This document shows, piece by piece, positions 1 through 12,500 of a stretch of DNA of 64,000 nt. The DNA is taken from positions 9,157,976 to 9,221,975 of the forward strand of contig CM060121.1 in NCBI GenBank assembly GCA_030522415.1, given 5' to 3'. This DNA is from Channallabes apus. Taxonomy: Eukaryota > Chordata > Actinopteri > Siluriformes > Clariidae. Both the position numbers and the translations under genes were made by a program. Positions within the stretch are counted from its first letter, which is position 1. Each line of letters opens with the position of its first letter. The notes beneath the pieces were generated by a model. The model had not been told where the DNA came from, ran no database searches, and saw only the letters and a program-made list of their open reading frames with translations.

Positions 1-465
1 ATAATTAAAAACTAACAAGGCTAATTTTCATATGCATGTGGGCACAGAAGGCAATTATATTTTACCATTTGTATAATACAATCTCAAACCCATAAAAACA
101 GTAATGTAATACGCTACATATACGGATTATCAGCAGCACTTCAAAGTGTCTTCCTAACATTTATAAGACAATATTTGCAATACATGTGTTTTGGACATTT
201 GTGTAACAAGATAAGCTGAAACACTGCCAGTGTAATAACTGCATAAGGATAATACAGTACAGTCATGGATCATCTTAGCTATTATAAAAAAAAAAAATTG
301 AGGAATGAAATGAAAATTAGTCTCTACATTTTTCAAACGCTATAAGGAAACATGGCCATGCTACTTGACTAAAAAGTAAGAGCATGCTAACTTTTAATAA
401 AATTAAAAGTTTTATTAGATTTTAATTACTGACTGAGGAGTCAATGTGGAATCACGGTGTCTCAC
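1..465. other. tnrc6a intron (partial)
   Basis: This AT-rich sequence follows the GT donor at 464-465 (minus strand). I see no exon with usable splice sites and frame, and no clear repeat. It is the 5' part of the intron after the last tnrc6a exon present here. Confidence 0.6.
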
Positions 466-540
466 CTGCTGTTCTTGAGTTTGGCGGTTGTTGCCAGTCA
501 TGACTCTCTGATTCTGAGCTTTCTGCTGAATGAGAAGACG
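466..540 (-). CDS. tnrc6a: tnrc6a exon, Q-rich segment (last exon in window)
   Basis: This 75-bp exon has phase 0 at both ends. The acceptor is ttgcag before CGTCTTCTC and the donor is CAG|gtgaga. It encodes [13 protein letters not shown] followed by [12 protein letters not shown]. This corresponds to the RLLAQQQRAQSQR stretch at the start of the glutamine-rich region of vertebrate TNRC6A. Confidence 0.88.
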
Positions 541-3500
541 CTGCAACGTGCAGAAGAGACGAGTTGAGCTCAGGAGAATAATCACAACGGATATTCACAA
601 TATCTTTAACAACGTTTCACTATATAATATAAGCATATTACACTACGAGCTACTTAACTTGTTTTAATCTCATTATTTAATCTTCATTCGTAGTTTACAC
701 TCCACTAAAAAGATTGTCCTCAACCAAAATGCTTGATAAGTGTTTCAAGAGGTCAAGTTTGCTTACCTGCAGCTGATTTATTTGATTGAGCTGAGAGAGC
801 TGGTTGAGTTGGGAAAGCTGATTGAGCATAGCCATCTGTTGAGGGCCAAAAATTGTATTCAGTCCTGCATTATTGGGTGGATACTTCAACAGCGAAGGAG
901 GGACCTTAAGTGACAGAGAGAAGGGGGGAGAAAAAAAAAGGGGTAAATAGAGAGCATGTGATACAAGTTTCCGCTAATTTTAATTAAAATCAGCTACGTG
1001 TTTAAGTTGTGGACCATCCCAGAGCAGCAGGAACACCGACGCAGTAGTGTCATGAGAGTATATGGAGTGCTGGAAACAGCAGCATTGTTTAAAAAAAAAT
1101 AATTATTATTATAATATTTACAAACCTGAGAGGGGAGCAGTGGAGGAGGCACTTGGTTGCGTAAATTGGACGGAGTCGAGATCAGAGGTTGTGCTGGAGG
1201 CTGCTGGGAGTTTCGGCCTTGTGCTGCTGCATTTCCACCGCCGTACATGTTAACGTTCTGCAAAACATGAGAAGGAAACAGCTTTAACATACCAAATGTA
1301 AAAATAATAATAATAAATAACACACACACAAGCCACGAACGAACTCTCAGACCAGTCGATGGTCAGAACTCCCACACTTCAGCCTGAGCGTAGGGGCAAC
1401 TCACCTGCCTGCCTGAAGTAGGGTTAGAGGGGGGGAAGCTCAAGCTTTGTGCATTTTGTTGCTCTTCCACTACAGTGTTATCGTAGGGCAGTGAGAGCTG
1501 AAGGCAAACACAGATAAAGACACAGGCAAAGAGAGGGGAAAAAGGCAAGAGGAAAGCAGCAACAAAGAAGAGAAAGCGGAGAGTTAGTGCCAAGCTGGTG
1601 GTGCGGATATATTAGTGCTTCCAAAAAAAATTTTTTTTTTTTAAATGTCTATTCATTAATAAATTAAAGGTTTACCCAAAATGGTTTTAGGCAAAATGCC
1701 TTTTATGCTGCCTTACACATTAAATCTGTTCTGAACTGCTGCATTGGGTTGAAACGTCCAAATCAAAATGCAGATTAAACAATGTGGTATGCATCACTCA
1801 AACTTTCATGACTATCTATATCCCAATAGCCGCTTTCTATCATATACTCAACATGTCAATTAACTTAACACAGTGTAGGACAAAAACGCAACGGCATAAA
1901 AACCCCACAAATGTAAATGCTAATTAGTCCTGAATAGGACTGAAGGTCTAGCAGCAGGAGACATTATGGTGAAGCTCATGACCTACAGCAGAGGGTGCTA
2001 CAGAGTGCAGTAAGCTGGTCGGAGAAGCGGAGGAAAAAGGACCCGGGTGTTTTGAATTTAAGAGCTCACTGACCTTCTCCATGTACGAATTGCGATCGAT
2101 GGGCGGTGGATCTTTGTGAATGGGGTGACGCGAGACTGAAGCCATGTTAACACTGTGTTTATCCACATCCATCCTCTTATCCATCATTCCTAAGAAGTAA
2201 ATGTGACTATGTAAACAGAACGCATCCCTTTCTGCAGCAAACACTGCAGCTACAGCTATAGAAATTAGATAAATGCTCATTTAAATCAATTGTCATGTCA
2301 ATAATTTACTTTTATTGCATATACTGTACCCTGTATTTCTAACAGAGTATTGCATTTCTTCCTAATTAAATGGCTTTTTTTTAATAAGAATAAAATGTTA
2401 TTCTGGCCCAAACTTAAAGACATCAATGATAAAATAAATGCCCTTTGGACTACTCAGCCCAGAGTAAGTGTCAAGTCTGTATCTGAGCTATCGTCTTTTA
2501 GTATGTTCATTATAGGTTTTTTCTAATTCTAATAGGTTCTCTCATTTGGCAAGTATTTGCCAATGAATGTAATCAATAATGGTTCTTGTGCCCCAAGCTG
2601 CTGCTGTTTTTTTTTTTTGTGTCACTAGTAAAGGGATCAACAACCTGCCACAATTATACATACTCTACATAACAGCTTTTAAATGGCAAGTCACAATGAC
2701 TTTTTTTGCTGTTAAAATCTTGTACATTTCATTTTTGGACCTTGGTTTAATTTATTTTACTGATATTTTGGCTACATAACTATCTGTATACAAGTGAAAT
2801 TATGTTTATGGTTTTATTTATGCTAGGAAGAGATACACTCCACAACTCATGAATACATCTGTTTTAAAAGACTAACACAGGGCAAACCGAATCTTATGTA
2901 AGGAACAGAAATTTTACAATTTTGTTTTTACAATAAAATGTTCATGTTGAAAATATTTTCCAATTAGATTAAAAAAGGCAAGAAAAAATGTTCTACCTGC
3001 AGACATGTCCATCTTATTGCTCTTGAGGGAGTCTTCAGAATCCCTCTGCAAATAGCATAAACGAAAAGACAAATCGAATTAGTTCATGTTATTAACTAAA
3101 AACAGACCAGAAACAGAAGAAATTATATTCATGGAAAAGTTGTCAAATTTCCAGCGTTCTCTATTAAGCACTGTATATTTTTGCTGCCGCAATCTGCCTT
3201 AAATCTGTCTCGACTAAGCAAAAGGGCAAGAAAATCTTATTTCTTGACCGTACAAAAGGTGCCAAGAATAATCAATGACCAAATTACCTGCCAACAATTG
3301 GTTGGAGACATTAAGTGTTTTTTTTACCCTGACTCTGAATACTGACACGTAGACATTAGGCTTACTGGAATGAAGTGAACAGCGTAATGGCAACACCTTC
3401 ATGTGTAAAAACCTGTGTGGGAGCATTTCACCAAAACAGTCACAAGCATCTTAGGGGAAAAAAACCTGTGTCTGTAAAGAGTGTGAGAATCTGGTAAATA

Positions 3501-6500
3501 TGAAAGGACACAGAGCGATGGAAGACCATGTCCCCTGGCACCACACAACTTATCTGCTATAATTGCCTGCTTTTACCTTTAAGCTACCGTTACTATAAAC
3601 ACAGTCATTACTTGCAGCGCTAAACCATAACAGCCAAAAAGACAATCATCTACGCTACTGATGACACTTAACGAGTCTTCATTACACATGTGGTACGTCA
3701 TTTCCTTTCACGGTGTCTGAACACAATGAACAAAAAAAAAAAAAAAAAAAAAAACAAGCTGGAAGTGTGAGGCAGAATCTGGTATGTGAGACTTTACAAG
3801 TTTTACAATGATTTACAACCATTTTAAAAGAAAACATGCTTACCGGGAAATTCATGCCGTTGAACTGCTTTACAAACTGGTTCATCCAGGGATCGTCAGG
3901 TTTCCCAGGGCCTTTGTTAATCTGAAAGAAAAAAGATAAAAAAATTTGTATAAATAACGTACAAATGGATTAACACAAATAGGTATTTCATATGTACACA
4001 CTATTCAGATAAGTCAAGTTGTACCTCCTTTTTATACACACAAATAACCGTGCAAAACACTAGTCTTTATAGTGAATAGTAGGTTTGGTTTGGGAGAAGT
4101 TCACCATAATATTCACTACAGGTCCACCGCGATGCTCAGCTTGGACATTAATTCTTTTATACATTTTATAAGTGGCTTTTTATGATTACTAAGATACTAC
4201 CTTTTACTAGGAGGGTTAACTGACTCTTTATACTGCAACTAAAACGGAATGTGAAATAGGGTTCTTTGATGCCCAGTACGAGGCTAATAAACACAAAGGT
4301 CAGACACACCGCCTCATGCAGTTACCTTAGGAGGGACCTTTTTCGAATAGGACCAGTTTCCTGACTGATTCACTTCCTGTGGCGTGTTATTATTCCACAT
4401 GCCGATCTCCACCTCCTCCTCTTCCTCCCCCCAGTTAGAGGGAGCAGGCATGGCCATCTCACCATCCCAGGTATTCTGCACAGGCTTCGGTCCTGCAGCA
4501 CGAAGACAAAACGCGGTAAGAAACTTACAATAGAAGGAGAAAACACATCCTTTATGAAAAGCTTTAAAGAAGGTTTGAATAACGGCCATATAATAAAGGT
4601 GTTTGATACGTCAAACCACTAACATATATATTATTAGTAATTAATATTACTGATACTTTTCAGTCTCACCAGATTTGTGCTGTGATTGGGTGCCCCACCC
4701 ATTTCCTGTGTTCTCTCTTCCTGGGTCGTCCCAGCCTGAGCCAGAATCCACTGGCTTTCCCCACGCAGACGTGCCAATATCCGCCGCAGGCTCTGCCCAT
4801 GATGACGACGACTCTCCCTTTTGAGGCCCTGTATACGGCTCTCCCCATCCTACACACGCGTGGCACATCAAAAATACAGTTTTTACACAGTATTTCTTGA
4901 ACAAACACAATGCATTTATAAAAGTATGGACTGCAATCTTGCAGCATCGAGGGCTTTTGGTTTATTCCCCCCCCCGAATGGACCAGATTTTGGAAATCAT
5001 GTATCGTGAATTGAAAAGATAATTGACAGAACTGTGGCCCTTATTAGGGCTGCACGATATTAGGAAAATATGCGATATTGTTGAATACTGCGATAACGAT
5101 ATTTCTTGCGATACAACATTTCCCTAGAGAAATGCATTTTTTTATTATTGGCTATTTTATTTATTATTTATTTATATGTAATGATCATACTAAAACAGGT
5201 AATAGATATTCGTCTGATGTAATTAAATCTAATTCAGGCTAAAAAGAAACTATATGTCAAGGACGTTGCAAATATTTAGACTTCAAAACACTATGAATGA
5301 CTTAAAACCCTCAGCAGATATTCTGACTTCTGGTTTGCTGTCAACACAATATGAATTACTTTCAAACATTACTTTATATTTACATGTAACCATACACTCA
5401 TCAATAGTGTCTTAAAACAAGAGCATCTTTTAAACAAAATATTCTCTTTGGTTTGCCTGTTATTTTTTTTATTTAATTTTTGTTTAATAATATTCATTTT
5501 TATTTAAAAAAAAAAACTGTGTGTCACACACAAACACACGCGCTCCGCGACCGGCACTAGGACCCGAAAGTAATGCAGGCGCGAACCCGGAAGTATAAGA
5601 GGAGTAAACAAACCGCATACAGCTTAGTCACCGAGTTCGCCATGTTGGTTCAGATTGTTTACTTTCTGATTCGAGTGTGTGTTTATAGGACGCGGGTTAA
5701 ATGTGTGTTTTTCCCTTGCTCCCCTTCTGTGAGAGTCCTTAAACTAATTCGCGTGGTTATCCTGCCGACTCGCTTGCTTCCACGTTTGGGTTTACCGTCC
5801 ACGCTACAAGGGGCTAACGGCTAATCGCTAAGTCTTCTGATCATCCGGGCTTAGTTCGCGACAGAATGAAGTATAAAGATACATATAAATAAAAGATATA
5901 AGTGGGTATAAACGTAGTAAGAGCCCATCTGATTGGTCAAATTTGGACACACAAATGCTTGGCAAATAAAGTATTTATCGCAACTCTTTGCGATATGGTT
6001 ATCGCGCATGCCATTATCGCGATAACGATATTTTTTCGATATATCGTGCAGCCCTATCACTTATTATCGTAAAGTTACAAAGCAAATGCTTATTTATTTG
6101 CAACAGATCTCTGACTGAAGAAATATGGCCCTTGCATCCAAGAATTACATGGATCTTCATACAATTAACAGTAATGAATCATGTTTTTATACAGCACTGT
6201 TTTCCAGCACCAGCCTGCACTACAGACCTGCACAACCTCCTTCCCCTGCCCATTATAAATACACTTATGTAAGCCGTGTTTACTCTCCAGTGCTGCTGAT
6301 TGGATCAGTTTGCATCTGACCACTGGGGTTCCTGCACTTTCACCGTTCAGCGCATGTCCGGCATTCCTCCGACAGAAATAGCGCAGTTCAGCGTGCCCCA
6401 GCTCAAGTTGCTAGCATATGACTGTAACCTTAACCTGTTTCTCCCCAAGTACAGCTAAGCCTGTCCAGGGAAGCATCATGCTGACCTTTCAAAGCAAAAG

Positions 6501-9500
6501 CTACAGCTGTAGTACAAATCTGCACCACACGCACATGTACGACGCACCGCTTGACCGCACAGTTGAGACGTTAGATTATTCGCATCAGGATCAAAATAAT
6601 TTAAGTTACAACGGGAAAGAAAAAACACAGGGCTATAGTAAAATCTGCAGCCCATCTGTATGCTATAACTAGCCAATGTATCCACTCAATACAATACAAC
6701 CCTCACATATCCTATTTGTCGTTATGATTTTTCTGCTCCTTAAAATGAGTTTTTTGAGAAAAATAATAATTGATCACTAGTAAATACTTAATTCGACTTG
6801 TTTAACCTTTGCTTGCTCTGTTTCCATTGTGAATAAGAAACACTCTGAATAATGTTTGCTGGGCTGCTCCCAAAGTATCCTCTTTTTAAACAATGAGAAA
6901 CTCTCAATAAAAGGCCTCATACAGCTTGATCTTTAAAGTAAGCGGTTCTCTGGTTATACTAACCAGAAATGTTGTAAAATTTCATTACACTGCAAGTATG
7001 CATGTCAAAGACGACAAGAACCTAATATGACATTAAGGCTTTGTCAGCTAGCTTAAGTTCTGAAAAATAGGATGAAGGGGGAAGGAAAAGTAGGACAGAG
7101 TGTGCATGTAGGCAGGAGGAAAGTGTGCAGAGAATTCCTAAGTCATTACTTCAGAGCAGTAAATACAGACTGTGAGTCACTGGCAGTGCACACAGGGTGG
7201 GGGGTGAATACAGAGGCGCCATTACCTGAACTACAGCTCTTCTCCTTTTGCGCCATGGAGCTTGAGGCCGGTGGAAGTGGTTGCTGCTGTGGAATATCCT
7301 GTTCTGTAGAGTTATTTTTGTTCCACATGTTCACATTGCTGTACTTGTACTTGCTTGGATCACCCCATGCTGAAGTGCCATCATCAATCTCCATCCGACG
7401 CCGGATGGATTCAGGAGACGGCTCTTCCCAACCTGATGGCTCTTCTTCTTTCAGGGCAGCAGGCATCGGACCCCCGCGCCATCCAGTGGGTTTGTTTTTG
7501 CCTCCAGCTTGAGAGACATTTGATGCCCTGAAGGTTCCAACGTTGCTATCCTGGCCTTTTCCCCACTCTGACTGGTTGCTGGATTTTGTAGTTTCACCCC
7601 AGGCTGGGTTGGAGTGACTTTGTTTGATTGGCTCTCCCCAGCCTTGTTTCTGATTGTTAGACTTCCCAGAATCTCCCCACCCAGTTGATTGACCACCTTG
7701 ATCAGGAGTGCTAGTCCCTCCACTTCCACCCCAATTGTTGTTTGTATTACAACGTCCTGGCTCACTCCATCCTGAACCGGAGCGGTCGCTGTCGCTATCC
7801 CAACCTCCAGATCCAGACTTCTGCGGCTCCCCCCAGTGGCTCCCTCTTGACCCTTCACCAGCCCATCCTTCGCCAGAAGAGTCACCCCAACCCTGTTTTG
7901 TCTTTTGCCCATTATTCCAGGAAGAGGATTTGTCATCCTTGCAGTTACCCCAAGATGAACTACCCTTGTTTGTTCCGGCTGAAGAGTCTTCCCAGCCATT
8001 TTGAGCTTTGGTCTCCCCCCAACGAGAGGTGGGCTTTGGCTCGCTCCAACCAGATGCAACAGAATTGTTAGTGTTGGTGCTTGGTGCATCTCCCCAACCA
8101 CTCTGGGAGCTTGATGTCTGGGGGGAAGCACTACCCCATCCTTGTGACCCATTTCCAGCTTTCTTTTCAGAGTTGGATACATCCCAGGCAGTGTTTTGCC
8201 GGACTGGGGTCTGTCCCCAACCTTGGTTAGATAGCACCCGTGGGTCCACATCGGTTCTAGAGAGAGCTTGTATCGAAGTTTGCTGGTTGCCTCTCCTACG
8301 GTTGCCATTACGTTGTCCATCCTTTTCACTATTATTTCCCGAGCTTTCCCCACTTCCTTCACTGCCTGTGGATTTGTTCCAAGTACTGCCTTGAGACGAC
8401 TGACCACCGCTCCCTAGCCCAAGAGCGTCATCTTCCAAGGACTTCCACCCATTTGTTCCCTTCCTGCTCCCGTTTGTGCCATCGTTGGAATGCTGATTGT
8501 TGCTGGGCAATGCGCCCCACTCCCCACTCGAGACTTTAGTGCCAGTGTTTGAAGACGTTGAGGAGGATGACGAGGAAGAGGAGGTGCTACCCCAGGGACA
8601 AGAGGCTCCAGCAGCACCCATGCTGTTACCTGCTCCCCAAGTCAAACTTTGAGAGGCAGTGGACTGAGACTCCCAGCCTCCTCCACAACTGACCATGCCA
8701 TTATTATTTTTGAAAGAAGCAGCACTCACAGAAGATCCATTAGCTCCAGACTGCATTAGAGTTGCATTCACAGTGTCGACCACAGCTTGGCCTTTTGGGA
8801 CAGAACATTTGTCTCCAGGGTAAGTAGTGCTGGGCGGAGCACCCCATGCTGTACCGTAGGACCCGCTGTTCATCCCCTCACTGTTGCCATGCTGAGAAAT
8901 GGAAGTGCCATTGGAGACAGGAGAAGTTTGGAGCTGAGGGGAGCCCCCTGTGCTCACAGGCCAGGGTCGTTCATTCATCTGCATTGAACCTGTAGAGTTT
9001 GGTAAACTAGAGGTCATAGGGTTAGTAGTGTTATTTGGTCCATTAAATTCAGTGTTAAGGTTTTGAGGCTGCCCACTTAGAACCTTGCTTGTACCATTGA
9101 CTTCAGATTCAACCACCTTATCCTGCAGGCTTCCCCAGGACATCTTAGAGTTAACACTCTGCATGTTGGGCACTTGACCTATGGTGCTTCGTTGAGTGTT
9201 GGTGCCCCCGTTCCCATTGCCCAAAGGCCCATGGGAGTTTGGACCAGCGTTCTGCAGAACAGGCCAGGCACCATGGTTGGCATTTGGGTTCAAAGTGCTT
9301 GGATTTACACCTCCATTAGTTGAGGGACCTTGGGTACCCCATGCATTTATTTTTCCATGACCACCTTCTGCCAGCTTGTCACTGGAGCTCTCTCCGGAAC
9401 CTTGACATGTGCTTAGCACTGAGCCCCAAGGACCCTTAACACTCCCATTAGTCACATTATTGCTGCCATTACCAACAATGAAATGAGAACCTTGATTGCT

Positions 9501-12500
9501 GCATTGCCTATTGCCATTGCTGTCTCCACCAGCGATCCCAGACGCCATCATACAGAGGTTTTTCTGTGACCCGGAGCTGGAGCCAGACTCAGCATCCATA
9601 CATTCTGAGGACAGCTCTGTGTCACTACCAGTGATGGGTGGCCAGGCTCCCTTATCACAGCTGTCTACAATCACTTTGTTCCAGTTACTGTTTGAGTCAC
9701 TGCAGGGTGAGCCAGTGCTCCAGGGTGAATTCTCATACTGAGAGTCCAGACCAGCGTGATCCAAACCTGAAAACACAATTGGAAAAACTTTTTTTTTTAA
9801 AACGTCATAAAACAATCGATTCAAAGGAGTTATTATAATAGAACAGCATGCTTACAAAAACCTAGCCAACAGAATACATTTAACCATTTACTTAGAAATG
9901 CAACAAGGTAATGGACAACTATAGTAAAAATAATTTAGTAAAGACTGTACTATAAAGGAAAGGTTAACATGTACACATATATTATATATACAAATTATGA
10001 AAATATGGCACAGCTCTCTTCTGGGTTGCACTTTTTACACAGGTTTTTACTTAGAAAATTGGCCCGACTAAGAAACTTGTTACAGGCAACAAGCTTTAAG
10101 CTTTAATGACATTACTTAAAGGCAAACATGAGGCAGATAACAGATGCATGTTGAATTATAAGTTTATAAATCTAACTAGAATAACATTTATTTTTATTCT
10201 ATATAAATTTCATTCTATGTCTAACTGATGAAAAAATTTCTTCATGCTTTAGTTATAATCAGGATACTCAAATTAGCAATATTAATCACAATTATACATA
10301 CATACACAATACTATCGATATTGGTCAATATGCAAAAAATAATGTTCAATATTAATTTTTTTTTCATCTGCTATCGCCCAGCCCTTCCTGACACATACCA
10401 CATGAGTGGCTAATTCTAGCATTTTGCCTCTTCACTCATCTGATCATGTGTCAATATTGGTGTTTGGGAAAGTGCTTGAAAATGTCTTATAATAAATAAA
10501 AAAAATTATAATAAAACAAACCACCAAGACAACAGGCATTTGAATATACCGAAAAGCTGATGAACCAAAAATGTTTAGTGACCCAGACTCTGGTACTATG
10601 CCATATTACACATTAAACTGGCAGACATTTCACGCCACGGGAAGCGTCTCTTTCCAGTTTGGATGAAAAGAAGCACAGCGTCCACCATTTTGTTAAAGCA
10701 GCGTGACGCTGCAGCATGACAGAGGATCAGACAGTGTGTAAACGACAGAGAGAAAAATGGGGGGGGGGGGGGGGGGTGTTACAAACTATATTTGAGGGTA
10801 TGTGGATAAATGATGGGGGAGAGGGGGAAAAAAAAAAAAAAAAAAAAAAAAAAACCCTAACACCGGACAGCAAGACAAGGTGACAATAGTATGCAAGTTC
10901 AAACCAAACAATTGAATGTTCAGCATTCCACTCTTTTTTTCCAGCAGTTATTGTTGCTAGTCTGTGCTTGCTACTCCAAAAAAGGCTGCCAAATCTCACT
11001 GAAGAGCTGCACTTGCCAAGTCTGAGGTTGTTCTCACCAAGTGGGTTAGCAACAGACGGAGGCAAAATAAAAATACAAGCAGACATTTTGAAATAGTTGT
11101 TGGGTGGGTTTCAGGCTGCGTTACAGTTAAAATAATCGGAAAAATACCAGAAATCAATAATTCAACTTGGCAAAATTCTTCTGTAATGTTTTTGAACATG
11201 AATAAAAATAAAATAACTGCTGTTAAAACCTACAATATTCACTATTATTAGTGTATTATTTAATGCATAAACCATTTCTATTTCATATAATCAGATAACC
11301 AGAATGTCAAATTTAATTACTTATACAGCTAAATCTATACTACTCTGCAATCATACATTTTCAAAATAAATAAATGAAGTGTTCACAAGACGTATTGAAC
11401 CGTCACTACAAATACACTAATCATATCTGCTGAACAACCCTAAACAGCCAGCATGTCATTGACCTGGTATCACCGAAATTTGCTTGGTCCCTAAACCAAA
11501 TGCTAAAGACATGAAAGAAATAGCTGGGACATTAGCATATAATTTATGCAACCAGTACACAAAGAAAAACAGCAGAAACTTTGATAAAACTCTATACATA
11601 AAAATACCTAAAAAAAAAATTAAAAAATTCTACACATTCTATCCAGAACATTTACTCCTGAAAGAACCATTTCCTACAGAAATTTTATATAAGTTCCCTC
11701 CACTGAGATCCAAACAGATATTTTTTTTCTTGCAAGTGTGATTTTGTTAAAGAAACTATAGGTATGCAATGAGGAAAATGACTGAAATGCAGCTGCATTT
11801 TATTTTGAATATTGTTTTCTGTGGTCCAAAATCAGGAAATTCAGGTCAAAGTGACAATTAAGAACAAACATGAAAAAAAAAGAAATCATGTTCCATATCT
11901 TTTCTCCTACACTGAATTGGCTTTTATAGCAAGCAAATTTATTTTATTTTCCTGTTGCTTAAGCTGAGAAAGCGCGTTTTTTAAAAGTGGTACCAAAGCA
12001 AGACGTTAAAAATGGCATCCCTTAAAACTTAGACCATTTTAAGCAAAGGATGTGGGAACAGAGGCAAAAATAAAAATATACAGGAGACATTTGAAATTAT
12101 TGTTGGGTGCCTTTTAAGCTGCATTACAGTTAATAAATAAAACAGCAGAAATCCATTTATTACTTGGCAGAAACCAAGCTGATTTTTGATTTTCCTTAGG
12201 AACTTTATTTACTCTCCGCAGTTGCAGATAGAGGTTACAAAAAAAAGTAAATAAATAAAAAACTGGGCTGACCCTAACAGCAAGATCAATCCTATATTGA
12301 TTTTGATGATAAGCAAAAATAATTGGTAAATAATTAAAGTTTATGCACTGCTTATTAAAGTTTATGCATGTAATTACACTCTCGATCCTGGGAAAAAAAT
12401 TTAAAATCAGCAGGGGTACAAACACACCCCCAGCACATGCACACAAACACACCAGAAAAGCACAATACAATTAGCAACTAACAAAAAAGCGTCACCTGTT

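Noticed and set aside
7451..8407. 318-codon open frame on the minus strand in a second frame of the large GW exon, and shadows on the plus strand
   Set aside because: It overlaps the GW exon, has no conserved motif and no matching phase with neighbours. It is a by-product of GC-rich repetitive coding sequence.
9490..9741. Plus-strand open frame opposite the start of the GW exon
   Set aside because: Antisense shadow of the strongly conserved coding exon.
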